From contig NZ_CACSJJ010000006.1 of assembly GCF_902706295.1 (NCBI RefSeq), positions 62,001 to 126,000 of the forward strand: a stretch of 64,000 nt of DNA, in the 5' to 3' direction. The position numbers and the translations under genes are program-made. Source of the DNA: Arthrobacter sp. 18067 (GTDB taxonomy: Bacteria; Actinomycetota; Actinomycetes; Actinomycetales; Micrococcaceae). Under the pieces are notes generated by a model. That model ran no database searches and was not told the DNA's origin. It saw only the letters and a list, made by a program, of their open reading frames with translations. Positions 1-8,071 of the stretch are shown one piece after another (position 1 is the first letter of the stretch; every line of letters starts with the position of its first letter).

Positions 1-1
1 C

Positions 2-29
2 TTGACAGTTACTTCCTTGGTTGTATGGT
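2..29 (+). promoter_or_regulatory. Promoter of the YtrA-ABC operon
   Basis: A perfect -35 hexamer TTGACA (2-7) is followed after 16 bases by TATGGT (24-29), matching four of six -10 bases. It lies about 34 bases upstream of the GntR start and its -10 element touches the palindrome at 27-50. Assignment is by consensus only. Confidence 0.6.
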
Positions 30-50
30 TAGTTACATGAGTAATGAACC
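27..50. promoter_or_regulatory. Operator palindrome for the YtrA-like regulator
   Basis: The dyad reads GGTT-N2-TTAC-N4-GTAA-N2-AACC, with all eight arm positions on each side matching. It overlaps the -10 region and probable transcription start of the operon. YtrA-subfamily GntR regulators usually bind such dyads and repress their own operon. The first gene here encodes such a regulator, so autoregulation is the straightforward inference. Confidence 0.65.
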
Positions 51-62
51 AGTGAGGCGGTG

Positions 63-470
63 GTGCTCATGATCGATGACAGCAAGCCGATCTTCATGCA
101 GATCGCCGAACTCATTGAGAACGGAATTGTGGACGGCAGCATGGCCGAGGAATCCCAAGTGCCCTCCACCAATGAGTTCGCAGCTTTCCACCGCATCAAC
201 CCGGCAACAGCTGCCAAGGGCGTCAATGTGCTGGTGGATTCAGGGATTCTCTACAAACGCAGGGGGATAGGGATGTTCGTTGCATCGGGAGCGCGTGCCC
301 AGTTGATAGCGCGTCGGACCGAAGAATTCTTCGAACAGTACGTCAAGCCGCTGGCACTGGAGGCCCGGAAGCTGGGCATCTCGGCTGAGCAGCTGAACAC
401 CATGATTGAACGCAGCTCCGGGCTTGCCCCGGAACCCGGGACAGACAAGGAAAGGAGCGCGGCCCTGTGA
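63..470 (+). CDS. GntR-family regulator, YtrA subfamily
   Basis: A 135-residue DNA-binding protein with an N-terminal winged helix of GntR type (IFMQIAELIENGIVDGS, then VPSTNEFAAFHRINPATA as the recognition region and GILYKRRGIGMFV as the wing) and only a short C-terminal helical tail. That short tail defines the YtrA subfamily, whose members repress adjacent ABC exporter genes. The GTG at 63 is preferred because GAGG (54-57) lies five bases upstream; GTG at 60 and ATG at 69 are in frame alternatives. It overlaps the next gene by four bases, so regulator, ATPase and permease form one operon. The inducer is unknown; cell-wall antibiotics are typical for the family. Confidence 0.85.
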   Translation: MLMIDDSKPIFMQIAELIENGIVDGSMAEESQVPSTNEFAAFHRINPATAAKGVNVLVDSGILYKRRGIGMFVASGARAQLIARRTEEFFEQYVKPLALEARKLGISAEQLNTMIERSSGLAPEPGTDKERSAAL

Positions 471-1414
471 ACGAAACCATCGTCGAGGCCCGTAACCTGA
501 TCAAGCACTACAAAGACGTTAATGCACTGGACAACGTCAACCTGAGCCTCTCTGCGAACCGCATCTACGGACTGCTGGGGCGAAACGGCGCAGGCAAGAC
601 CACGTTGATGTCCATCCTGACCGCACAGGCCTTCGCCACCTCCGGCGAAGCCCTTGTCTTCGGTGCCAGCGCCTATGAGAACGACGCCGTGCTGTCCCGG
701 ATCTGCTTCATCCGGGAATCGCAGAAATACCCTGATGACTTCCAGCCGCGGCATGCCTTCCGCTCCGCAGCACTGTTCTACAAGAACTGGGACCAGGAGT
801 TCGCCGACCGTCTGGCCGAGGATTTCCAGCTCCCCATCAAGCGGCGTATCAAGAAACTCTCCCGGGGTCAGCTCTCCGCCGTCGGCGTCATCATTGGCCT
901 CGCCTCGCGGGCCGAGCTGACCTTCTTCGACGAACCATATTTGGGACTCGACGCCGTTGCCCGGCAATTGTTCTACGACCGCCTGGTTGAGGACTATGCG
1001 GAGCACCCGCGCACCATCATCCTGTCCTCGCACCTGATCGACGAAGTGGCCAACCTTTTGGAACACGTGGTGGTGATCGACAGGGGGCGGATCATCATGG
1101 ATGCAGATGCCGAGGACATCCGGGGTTCGGCCGTCACAGTCTCCGGTTCCGCTGAAAAGGTGGATGCCTTCCTGGCAGGCAAGAAGATTCTCCACCGTGA
1201 GACCCTCGGGTCCTTGGCATCTGTGACTGTGGACGAAGTCCTCGGCAGCCGTGAGCGAGCCGAGGCGCAGGAGTTGGGACTTGAGTTGTCGCCCGTTTCC
1301 CTGCAGCAGTTGGTGGTCCGTAAAACCATGATCCGGGAAGGCGGTGCGGGAGCTGCCGGCGCAGGACCCACCGCCGGAGATTTCGCCGATGACACGTTGG
1401 AGGCAAAGCGATGA
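467..1414 (+). CDS. ABC transporter ATP-binding protein
   Basis: A 315-residue cytoplasmic ATPase that would energise the membrane protein encoded next. Walker A is GRNGAGKTTLM, the signature region is KLSRGQLSAVGV, and Walker B is ELTFFDEPYLGLD, followed by the switch histidine in LSSHLID. The C-terminal 90 residues are a family-variable tail. The signature reads LSRGQ rather than LSGGQ, which is seen in YtrB-like exporter ATPases. The GTG start overlaps the regulator's stop codon (GTGA), and the stop overlaps the permease start (ATGA), indicating tight translational coupling. Export of an antibiotic or cell-envelope compound is inferred from the YtrA context and not shown by the sequence. 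Confidence 0.88.
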   Translation: MNETIVEARNLIKHYKDVNALDNVNLSLSANRIYGLLGRNGAGKTTLMSILTAQAFATSGEALVFGASAYENDAVLSRICFIRESQKYPDDFQPRHAFRSAALFYKNWDQEFADRLAEDFQLPIKRRIKKLSRGQLSAVGVIIGLASRAELTFFDEPYLGLDAVARQLFYDRLVEDYAEHPRTIILSSHLIDEVANLLEHVVVIDRGRIIMDADAEDIRGSAVTVSGSAEKVDAFLAGKKILHRETLGSLASVTVDEVLGSRERAEAQELGLELSPVSLQQLVVRKTMIREGGAGAAGAGPTAGDFADDTLEAKR

Positions 1415-2097
1415 GCAGGACTATGGCAGTTGCCCGGATGCAGCTGATCAACAAGTGGACATACATTGGGTGGCCCCTGACCATCCTGGCGGCCTCCTTC
1501 CTGATGTCGCTCGCCATCTTCGCCCTGATCCCCGTTCAGGAAGGCAAGTACGGCGGGGGCAGCCAGGCGCCAATGTGGTACTTCCTGGTCCTTGGAATCC
1601 AGAGCATGACCCTGGCATTCCCGTTCTCGCAGGGCCTGAGCATCAGCCGCAGGGCGTTCTATCTCGGAACCCTGGGACTCTTCTCCCTGATCGCACTCGG
1701 GATGACGGGCCTTTACTTGTTGGGCGGTGTGATTGAAGGGGCCACCAACGGTTGGGGCGTCTACGGCTACTTCTTCAAGATCCCGTGGGTAACAGACGGA
1801 CCTTGGTACTCCACCGCGGCCTTCTTCTTCGTGGTGATGATGTTCATGTTCATCATCGGGTTCTGGTTCGCCACCATTTTCAAGCGCTGGGGGACAAGCG
1901 GCACGCTGGTCTCCACACTGGGATCGGCAGTGGCCCTGATCGGCCTTGCCGCCCTCACCACCTGGCTCGAGTGGTGGGGACACGTTGGAAGCTGGTTCGC
2001 CCAACAGACCCCGTTGAGCATCAGCGGGTGGGCAGCCCTGCTGTGCGTTGTGCTCGCAGCCGGGTCCTACACAACCCTTCGCAGGGCGACGCCGTAA
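1411..2097 (+). CDS. ABC transporter membrane subunit (YtrC/D-like)
   Basis: A 228-residue integral membrane protein with about six hydrophobic segments, starting at WTYIGWPLTILAASFLMSLA and ending with GWAALLCVVLAAGS. It has no recognisable catalytic motif. Its position after the ATPase, with a four-base start-stop overlap, identifies it as the membrane-spanning partner of that ATPase; two copies would be needed for a full exporter because only one permease gene is present. A strong terminator follows at 2137-2174, closing the three-gene operon. Function by context only; the family is poorly characterised. Confidence 0.75.
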   Translation: MSRTMAVARMQLINKWTYIGWPLTILAASFLMSLAIFALIPVQEGKYGGGSQAPMWYFLVLGIQSMTLAFPFSQGLSISRRAFYLGTLGLFSLIALGMTGLYLLGGVIEGATNGWGVYGYFFKIPWVTDGPWYSTAAFFFVVMMFMFIIGFWFATIFKRWGTSGTLVSTLGSAVALIGLAALTTWLEWWGHVGSWFAQQTPLSISGWAALLCVVLAAGSYTTLRRATP

Positions 2098-2136
2098 GCC
2101 TCGAAATGTAGTGTTCACCACAAAGCAGGCCGGAAG

Positions 2137-2174
2137 GGCCGCCCCGCCGGGGAAATCGGCAGGGGCGGCCTTTT
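2137..2174 (+). terminator. Rho-independent terminator of the YtrA-ABC operon
   Basis: The stem GGCCGCCCC (2137-2145) pairs with GGGGCGGCC (2162-2170), followed by TTTT. It lies 40 bases after the permease stop and just before the exonuclease gene. Confidence 0.85.
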
Positions 2175-2193
2175 CCGGCTGTAATCTTGTCCA

Positions 2194-3204
2194 GTGGCAT
2201 TGGACTTTACGGCGATCGACTTTGAAACAGCCAACGGCTTCCGGGGGTCGCCGTGCTCGGTGGGCCTCAGTAAAGTCCGCGGCGGTGTTGTGGTGGAAGA
2301 AGCCTCTTGGCTCATGCGCCCACCGGAGAACCATGACCACTTCGAGTTCCACAACACGCGTATCCATGGCATCCGGGCCGAAGACGTTGCCGGACGCCCG
2401 CGGTTCGGCGACCTTTTCCCTGAGATCGGCGCCTTCATCGGAAACGATGTACTCGCCGCACACAACGCAGCCTTCGACCTCGGCGTCATCAGGTCGGGCT
2501 TGGAAGTCTCGGGCCTTGCAGGACCCGCCTATGACTACGTGTGCACCGTGATGCTGTCCCGCCGCTGCTACTCACTGGTGTCCAACTCCTTGCCTTATGC
2601 AGCGGAAGAGGCCGGTGTGCCCCTGGTCAACCACCACGACGCCGCAGAAGACGCCCGCGCCTGCGCCGGTATCCTGGTGGACATCGCCCGGCGCAACAGC
2701 GCCAACAGCATCGCCGAACTCTATCTGTCCCTCGGCCTCAACCTGCCCAAGCAGCCGGCGTTTGATCCCGCGCACGGCCTCTCCAAAGCGACAATGTCGG
2801 CGCTCGCGGCCAGGGCCGGAGGCTCTGCCGAACCCACCCTGGAACGAGCCCTCGGTGGCCCCAGCGGTTGGTCCGCCTGGCCGGAGGAAGGGCCCAACCC
2901 CTTGCCCAACCCCGCGGCGGAGCCTGGACACCCGCTCTTCGGGCAGACAGTGGTGTTCACGGGCGACCTCGCGATCACGCGGCCGGAAGCCAAATCGCGT
3001 GCCGCGGACATGGGGGCGCGGCCCGAAAGCCGGGTGACCGCAAGGACCACTGTGCTCATTGTGGGCGACGGGTTCGTGGCAGGGGACCTTCGGGCCGGAC
3101 GGCTCACGGGCAAGGCCAAGCGGGTCTTGGAACTTCATGCCAAGGGCCAACAGATCGAAGTGGTCTCCGAGGGCGAGTTCCTGCAAATGGTTGGCGGCGC
3201 TTAG
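2194..3204 (+). CDS. DnaQ-like 3'-5' exonuclease with C-terminal BRCT domain
   Basis: A 336-residue protein of two domains. Residues 1-165 are a DEDDh exonuclease: ExoI DFET (Asp9, Glu11), ExoII HNAAFD (Asp95) and ExoIII HDAAEDA (His147, Asp152), so all catalytic positions are present. A Gly/Pro-rich linker leads to a BRCT domain from about residue 245 (HPLFGQTVVFTGDL through VLIVGDG to EFLQMVGGA), similar to that of NAD-dependent DNA ligase. It probably trims DNA or RNA 3' ends, with BRCT mediating DNA or protein contacts. The GTG start is chosen because the exonuclease fold begins almost immediately; no strong ribosome binding site is visible, so leaderless or weak initiation is possible. 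Transcribed alone, with terminator upstream. Confidence 0.85.
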   Translation: MALDFTAIDFETANGFRGSPCSVGLSKVRGGVVVEEASWLMRPPENHDHFEFHNTRIHGIRAEDVAGRPRFGDLFPEIGAFIGNDVLAAHNAAFDLGVIRSGLEVSGLAGPAYDYVCTVMLSRRCYSLVSNSLPYAAEEAGVPLVNHHDAAEDARACAGILVDIARRNSANSIAELYLSLGLNLPKQPAFDPAHGLSKATMSALAARAGGSAEPTLERALGGPSGWSAWPEEGPNPLPNPAAEPGHPLFGQTVVFTGDLAITRPEAKSRAADMGARPESRVTARTTVLIVGDGFVAGDLRAGRLTGKAKRVLELHAKGQQIEVVSEGEFLQMVGGA

Positions 3205-3281
3205 CTGCAGCCAGCCGTTGATGTGGTCATACGGCGCAACAATGCTTCCTGCTTCGAGAGCAGCGCTCCTAGCCTTGGGGC

Positions 3282-3833
3282 ATGACCAAACCAACCCCTT
3301 CCCCAACAGCCGAGCGCCAGCCTGCCAGCGCTGCCACAAACGGCGGGGTGGATTGGCGGGCTGTTTTCGCTTTCCCCAACCCAGTGAACGAATACGCCGC
3401 CCGGATCACTGCGGGACTGGTCGTGGTGCTGGCTGTCGCAACGCTGCTGACCGGCTGGGGCTGGGGTTTGGCGGTTCTTGCTGTCGGCTTCTGGCTTCGT
3501 GTGCTGTTTGGTCCCCGGATATCCCCGCTCGCGCTGCTTTCGGTTAAGGTGCTGGCACCCCGCATTGGGCACGCCAAGCTGGTAGCCGGTCCTCCGAAGC
3601 GCTTCGCCCAAGGAATGGGCGCCGCCTTGACCAGTGCCGCCGTCGTGCTTTTCCTCATCGGCTACCAGCCGGCCGCCTGGGTGCTGCTGGCGCTCCTCAT
3701 CGTGGCTGCCTCGTTGGAGGCGTTCGTTGGCTTTTGCCTCGGGTGCGCGATCTTTGGCTTCCTGCAGCGCCGTGGTCTCATTCCGGACGACGTGTGCGAG
3801 GCCTGCAACAACGTCGCGCTTCGCCGGACGTAG
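3282..3833 (+). CDS. DUF4395 membrane protein
   Basis: A 183-residue membrane protein. A hydrophilic N-terminus (about 25 residues) is followed by VFAFPNPVNEYAARITAGLV, four hydrophobic segments and the hallmark cysteine pair in FCLGCAIFGF, then a conserved-looking C-terminus with DVCEAC. These features match DUF4395, a family often encoded next to thioredoxin, rhodanese or OsmC genes and therefore suspected to take part in sulfur or thiol redox chemistry at the membrane. No such partner is adjacent here. The ATG at 3282 fits the domain boundary. It converges on the ADP-ribosylglycohydrolase gene, eight bases away, without an obvious terminator. Confidence 0.75.
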   Translation: MTKPTPSPTAERQPASAATNGGVDWRAVFAFPNPVNEYAARITAGLVVVLAVATLLTGWGWGLAVLAVGFWLRVLFGPRISPLALLSVKVLAPRIGHAKLVAGPPKRFAQGMGAALTSAAVVLFLIGYQPAAWVLLALLIVAASLEAFVGFCLGCAIFGFLQRRGLIPDDVCEACNNVALRRT

Positions 3834-3841
3834 GGCGCCCA

Positions 3842-4912
3842 TCAGCCGGTGGTGACGGCGAGCAGCCTCTCTGCCATGCCACGGATGACCTTCGGTGCTT
3901 CCAAAGCCTCCAGCCAGTCGCCTGGCAGGCATTCTTCGCCGTAGTAGGCCCCGAGGATGTTGCCGGCGATGGATCCTGTCGAGTCACTGTCGCCGCTGTG
4001 GTTGATGGCAAGGACGATCGCGTTGCGGAAATGCTCCGCCGGTGAGGTGCCGCCCGTGGCCAGCACCGCATAGAGCCCGACGGCGAGTGCCTCCTCGGCG
4101 ATCCACCCCTCGCCCAGCGCTGTGGTCAGTTCTTCGGGACCAACTACCGTGGGCTGGAGCGACAACTGCAGTGCAGCTTCAAGCCTTTCCCCCAGTTCGG
4201 GGGCCTTCGTGGGAACCCCGTTCACGTAGTCAAGTGCCGCGTTGGCGGCACCGCGGACATCGCTGCCGGCCACGATGTTATGGATAAGCAGGCTGAAAGC
4301 CGCTGCACTGAGTCGCGCCGAGGGGTGCCCGTGCGTGAGCGAAGCGGCGTCGGAGCTGAGCTTGTAGACGGCCTCCCGGGAAATGTGGGGGATGAGCCCG
4401 AAGGGGGCGGAGCGCATCACTGTGCCGCATCCCTTCGAATCGGGATTGACGGGCCGCGCCACAGTACCCATGCCACCGGTTGCCAGGCCACTGAGGCAGG
4501 CGTTGCCCGGTGCGCGGCGGTGCCGCAGGACTTCCTGGGCGTCGATCCATCGCGGCTGCGGGACGGGAGCGGAGGCTGAAGCAGCGACATCCTGGGTGTT
4601 GAGCCACCGCAGGTAAGCGAGCCACAGGCAGGCGATTTCGTCAGCTGCAACCCCGTCGTTCGCCCATTCGAGGGCTTCCACCAGTCCGTCAACGGTGTAG
4701 AGCGTCATCTGGGTGTCGTCCGAAAAGTGGCTTGCGCCCTCGAGCTGCCCAAAAGTGGTGAGGCCGGCCGAACCGTAGCGCCCGCGAATCGCGGCAACGG
4801 AATCAAACTCCACTGCGTAACCAAGGGAATCACCCAGTGCACCACCCAATAGTGAGCCGTGGACACGGGATTCGAAGGACGGCGCAACGGGGGCGGCAGG
4901 TTCAACACTCAT
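3842..4912 (-). CDS. ADP-ribosylglycohydrolase family protein
   Basis: A 356-residue DraG-type hydrolase predicted to remove ADP-ribose from proteins or small molecules. The first metal-binding motif is in GGALGDSLGYAVEF followed by HFSDDTQMTLYT, and the C-terminal motif is INHSGDSDSTGSIAGNILGA; these carry the paired Asp residues that bind two Mg ions in the family. The length is normal for a single-domain member. It is transcribed leftwards alone, convergent with the DUF4395 gene and divergent from DUF202 genes. No partner ADP-ribosyltransferase is visible nearby, so the substrate cannot be assigned. Confidence 0.87.
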   Translation of the reverse strand: MSVEPAAPVAPSFESRVHGSLLGGALGDSLGYAVEFDSVAAIRGRYGSAGLTTFGQLEGASHFSDDTQMTLYTVDGLVEALEWANDGVAADEIACLWLAYLRWLNTQDVAASASAPVPQPRWIDAQEVLRHRRAPGNACLSGLATGGMGTVARPVNPDSKGCGTVMRSAPFGLIPHISREAVYKLSSDAASLTHGHPSARLSAAAFSLLIHNIVAGSDVRGAANAALDYVNGVPTKAPELGERLEAALQLSLQPTVVGPEELTTALGEGWIAEEALAVGLYAVLATGGTSPAEHFRNAIVLAINHSGDSDSTGSIAGNILGAYYGEECLPGDWLEALEAPKVIRGMAERLLAVTTG

Positions 4913-4994
4913 GCCAGTAACTTACCGTGCCCGGGAACCCCCGCTGGTATGGTGGGGAAGCTGCCCGGCACCTATGAAACCTTGGAGAGACAAC

Positions 4995-5351
4995 GTGCGC
5001 GAACCTGCTTGGCGACGGACGGGCAAGACACCTGACTACAGGTTTTCGCTTGCCAACGAACGTACTTTCCTCGCATGGATCCGCACCTCCCTGGCCTTGC
5101 TTGCCGGTGCGGTTGCCGTTGACCAACTGGCCCCGAATATCGCGCCGACGCCCGTCCGGCTGGTCCTGTGCGTCTTGCTGGCGCTGGTTGGGGCAGGCCT
5201 GGCCGCATTGTCCTATCGCAGGTGGGGGCAGATGGAAGCGGCCATGCGCAACGACCAGGCGCTGCCGTTCTCGCGCGTCATGCTGTTCATGACAATCGTG
5301 GTGGCCGTCGCAGCATTCGCTTTCGCGGTGCTGATCCTGGTGGCCCGATGA
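4995..5351 (+). CDS. DUF202 membrane protein (YidH-like)
   Basis: A 118-residue membrane protein with the DUF202 signature RFSLANERTFLAWIRTSLALLAG followed by two further hydrophobic helices (total three). DUF202 proteins of this type include E. coli YidH and are of unknown function. The GTG at 4995 is chosen because GGAGAG lies upstream at 4984-4989; an in-frame ATG at 4911 would add 28 residues without family similarity and would sit on the opposite gene's start. A second DUF202 gene follows 19 bases later, suggesting a heteromeric pair. Confidence 0.8.
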   Translation: MREPAWRRTGKTPDYRFSLANERTFLAWIRTSLALLAGAVAVDQLAPNIAPTPVRLVLCVLLALVGAGLAALSYRRWGQMEAAMRNDQALPFSRVMLFMTIVVAVAAFAFAVLILVAR

Positions 5352-5370
5352 CCAGGGTCGCCCGGTAAGC

Positions 5371-5715
5371 ATGGAAACCCGCGATCCCGGCCTCCAGCCC
5401 GAGCGCACCACCCTTGCATGGCGGCGGACCCTTATCTCCCTTGTGGTGGTGGACCTGTTCATTTGGCGGAGTTGGCTGACGTCCGAGCCCTCCACAGGCA
5501 ACCTCGTCGCGGGCCTTCCCGGACTTGATTACCAGGGGATTTGTGCGCTCATGGCAGCCCTTGCCACCATCGTCCTGGCCTCCGTCGTGTGGGTTCGCTC
5601 ACGCCAGCTCCACGTTGGTAACGGGGCAGCATCGGCCCGCCTTGTCCTGGTCAGCACACTGGCCGTGATGGGCCTTGGTGGCTCGGCGATCGCGGCCATA
5701 GCCTTAGGCGGCTAA
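5371..5715 (+). CDS. DUF202 membrane protein (YidG-like)
   Basis: A 114-residue membrane protein starting METRDPGLQPERTTLAWRRT, the shorter variant of the DUF202 motif (LxxERTxLAWxRT), followed by three hydrophobic segments ending in IAAIALGG. It is the second of two adjacent DUF202 genes, as in the yidG-yidH pair of enterobacteria, and shares little sequence with its neighbour beyond the ERTxLAW core. Translation is probably coupled to the first gene. Function is unknown; complex formation between the two is an inference from pairing. Confidence 0.78.
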   Translation: METRDPGLQPERTTLAWRRTLISLVVVDLFIWRSWLTSEPSTGNLVAGLPGLDYQGICALMAALATIVLASVVWVRSRQLHVGNGAASARLVLVSTLAVMGLGGSAIAAIALGG

Positions 5716-5873
5716 GCTCGGAGGAGGGATTCAGCAACTGTCCAGACTCGGCTGGCAAGATGCTTTAGGGCTTCGCCTCTTTGCGTGGGAGAACTACGCC
5801 ATCCACATCATCGTGCAGTGCGCTGCCGGCCGCCCACGCCGGCTTCCATACCAACCGTAAGGACACATTCGAC

Positions 5874-6824
5874 ATGACCTCTCCTGTACAGGCCACTCCC
5901 GAAGACCAGCCGGGACTTCTTGCCCGGCTGTCGGCTGAAGCGTTGGGATCGATGTTCGTTGTGGTCGTAGCGGTAGGCGTGGGCATCTTTTCGAATCCCA
6001 GTGGGGCACCGTTGCCAGTCGCCTTGGCCACCGGCCTCACGGTGGCTGTGGCCATGCTGGCGTTCGGGCACGTCTCCGGCGGACACTTCAACCCGGTCAT
6101 CACTTTGGGCACCTTGATTGCCGGCCGGATCCGGGCCGTCGCCGCCGTCGCGTACCTTGCGGCGCAGCTCATTGGAAGCGTGGTTGGCGCTGCGCTGATC
6201 TACTTCGTGGTGACCACGGTGCCTGTGCTGACGGACGCCCGCGCTGCCTTCGATGTTGTGGCGCCGGGTTACGGCGAGCATGCTGCTGCACAAACGCAGA
6301 TGGCCGGAGTCCTGCTGGTCGAAATCCTTGGTTCCGCCTTGCTGGTTGCCGTCTTCCTGGGGGCGTCGGCCGGTCGCCGGGCTGTTCCTGCGATGGCTCC
6401 CTTCGCGGTGGGCCTTGCCATGGCTGTGTTGCTTCAGCTCGGCCAGGTCCTGGGCAACCTTCCCTTCAACCCTGCACGCGCAACGGCCCAGGCGTTCTTC
6501 AGCTCGTCGTGGGCCATTGAAGGATTGTGGCTCTTCTGGGTGGCGCCACTGATGGGCGCGGCCCTTGCCGGACTCGTCTTCCGGGGCTTCCAGGTCCTGT
6601 CGGGTGCCAACCACACCGAGGCTGACGGTTTCCAGGCAAACACTGATGACGGCGTCAACGATGCGTTCGACGCCGATCATGACCTCACGGACGACGCTGC
6701 TGAAACCGGCGGAGACAAGGTCCCACAGGCTCCCGTGAAGAAGACGGCAGTGTCCTCTGAACCGGCCCCCTCCGCGGCCGTGAGCGATGACGCCCGGGAC
6801 TTCTTCGACGGCAAGAAGGGCTAG
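5874..6824 (+). CDS. MIP-family channel (aquaporin/glycerol facilitator-like)
   Basis: A 316-residue membrane channel. The first NPA box is replaced by NPV (GHFNPVITLG) and the second is canonical (FNPARATAQAF). Six hydrophobic segments cover residues 20-244. The last 72 residues form an unusual hydrophilic tail rich in Asp and Ala (GVNDAFDADHDLTDD), with no family counterpart that I recognise. The ATG at 5874 has AAGGA ten bases upstream; the longer frame from 5781 lacks a ribosome binding site. It probably conducts water or small neutral solutes. It is a single-gene unit between DUF202 genes and sbcDC. Confidence 0.83.
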   Translation: MTSPVQATPEDQPGLLARLSAEALGSMFVVVVAVGVGIFSNPSGAPLPVALATGLTVAVAMLAFGHVSGGHFNPVITLGTLIAGRIRAVAAVAYLAAQLIGSVVGAALIYFVVTTVPVLTDARAAFDVVAPGYGEHAAAQTQMAGVLLVEILGSALLVAVFLGASAGRRAVPAMAPFAVGLAMAVLLQLGQVLGNLPFNPARATAQAFFSSSWAIEGLWLFWVAPLMGAALAGLVFRGFQVLSGANHTEADGFQANTDDGVNDAFDADHDLTDDAAETGGDKVPQAPVKKTAVSSEPAPSAAVSDDARDFFDGKKG

Positions 6825-6895
6825 CAGCCGGACAGGATCGACGGCGGGCGGCCTGCCTGCGCTTTATTGTCGGTGCCCCCGGTTAACTTGGGAAT

Positions 6896-8071
6896 ATGCG
6901 GTTACTCCATACCTCCGATTGGCACCTTGGCCGGTCATTCCACGGCGTTGGCATGCTTGAAGCCCAACGCAACTTTGTCGACCAGCTTGTGCTCCTGGTC
7001 GAAGCAAAGGCCGTTGATGTCGTTTTGATCGCAGGCGACGTCTACGATCGTGCGTTGCCGGGGCTGGACGTCGTCCGGCTCCTCGATGACGCCCTTGTCC
7101 GGATTACGCAGGCAGGTGCTTCCGTTGTCTTGACCAGCGGTAACCACGACTCCGCTATCCGCTTGGGCTTTGCTTCCCGCCTGCTGGAGCGTGGGGGAGT
7201 GCATCTGCGCACCCGGGTTGAGGAGCTGGATGTACCGGTGGTTCTCCCTGTCGGAGCGGAGGGGAACAACCTGGGCCACGTGGCCATCTACGGCATTCCG
7301 TATCTTGAACCCAGGCTCGTGGCCGAGCGGCTGGGCGTGGACAACGCCAGCCACTTCGACGTCACTCAGGAAGCCGTCGAGCGGATCAGACGTGATGTTG
7401 AGCACCGCCGCGAAGCCGGGCCTGTGTATCCGGTGGTCCTGGCCCATACTTTTGCCAGTGGGGGCATCACGTCGGACAGCGAGCGGGATCTCAGTATTGG
7501 AGGTTTGGGTGCCGTGCCCCTGGACCTCTTCGAAGGGTTCACCTATACGGCGTTGGGCCACCTTCACGGGCGTCAGGAATTGGCGCGGAATGTCCGCTAC
7601 TCTGGCTCACCCCTGGCCTATTCATTCTCGGAAGCCAAGCACCATAAGGGTGCCTGGCTGGTGGACATTGACGCCAGCGGCGCAGTTGAAGTTGAGGAAG
7701 TCCGTTGGGACGCCCCCAGAACCCTGGCCACTCTGCGCGGGCAGCTGGATGACCTCCTGGAATCGCCGGACCATGCTTGGGCGGAAGGTGCTTACTGCCA
7801 GGTCACTTTGACGGATGCGCAGCGTCCCGCACAGGCGATGGAGAAGGTGCGCACCCGTTTCCCCGACACTTTGGTTCTCTCGTTCGATCCTCAGGGAGCC
7901 GAGGTCCGGACAAAGACCAGTTACAGCAATCGGCTCGCCGAGGCGGAAGACGACCTCGAAATCTGCTGCGGCTTTCTGGAACATGTCCGGGAACGTGCAG
8001 CAGGCGACGCCGAGGAAGCTGCGTTGCGTGCGGCACTTGAGGCCGTTCGCTTGGAAGAGGCGGAACTGTGA
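6896..8071 (+). CDS. sbcD: Exonuclease SbcCD, nuclease subunit D
   Basis: A 391-residue Mre11-type phosphoesterase that cuts hairpins and blocked DNA ends together with SbcC. The metal-binding motifs are all visible: HTSDWHLGRSF at the N-terminus, IAGDVYDRALP, LTSGNHDSAIR, VLAHTFASG and TALGHLHGRQ. A capping domain occupies the C-terminal third. The ATG follows a short intergenic gap after the channel gene. The stop overlaps the start of sbcC by four bases (GTGA), so the two subunits are co-translated, as in most bacteria. Confidence 0.95.
   Translation: MRLLHTSDWHLGRSFHGVGMLEAQRNFVDQLVLLVEAKAVDVVLIAGDVYDRALPGLDVVRLLDDALVRITQAGASVVLTSGNHDSAIRLGFASRLLERGGVHLRTRVEELDVPVVLPVGAEGNNLGHVAIYGIPYLEPRLVAERLGVDNASHFDVTQEAVERIRRDVEHRREAGPVYPVVLAHTFASGGITSDSERDLSIGGLGAVPLDLFEGFTYTALGHLHGRQELARNVRYSGSPLAYSFSEAKHHKGAWLVDIDASGAVEVEEVRWDAPRTLATLRGQLDDLLESPDHAWAEGAYCQVTLTDAQRPAQAMEKVRTRFPDTLVLSFDPQGAEVRTKTSYSNRLAEAEDDLEICCGFLEHVRERAAGDAEEAALRAALEAVRLEEAEL

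Noticed and set aside
994..2463. Long leftward frame of 489 codons opposite the ABC genes
   Set aside because: It is antisense to the ATPase, permease and exonuclease genes, has Arg/His/Gly-rich composition without any motif, and has no ribosome binding site.
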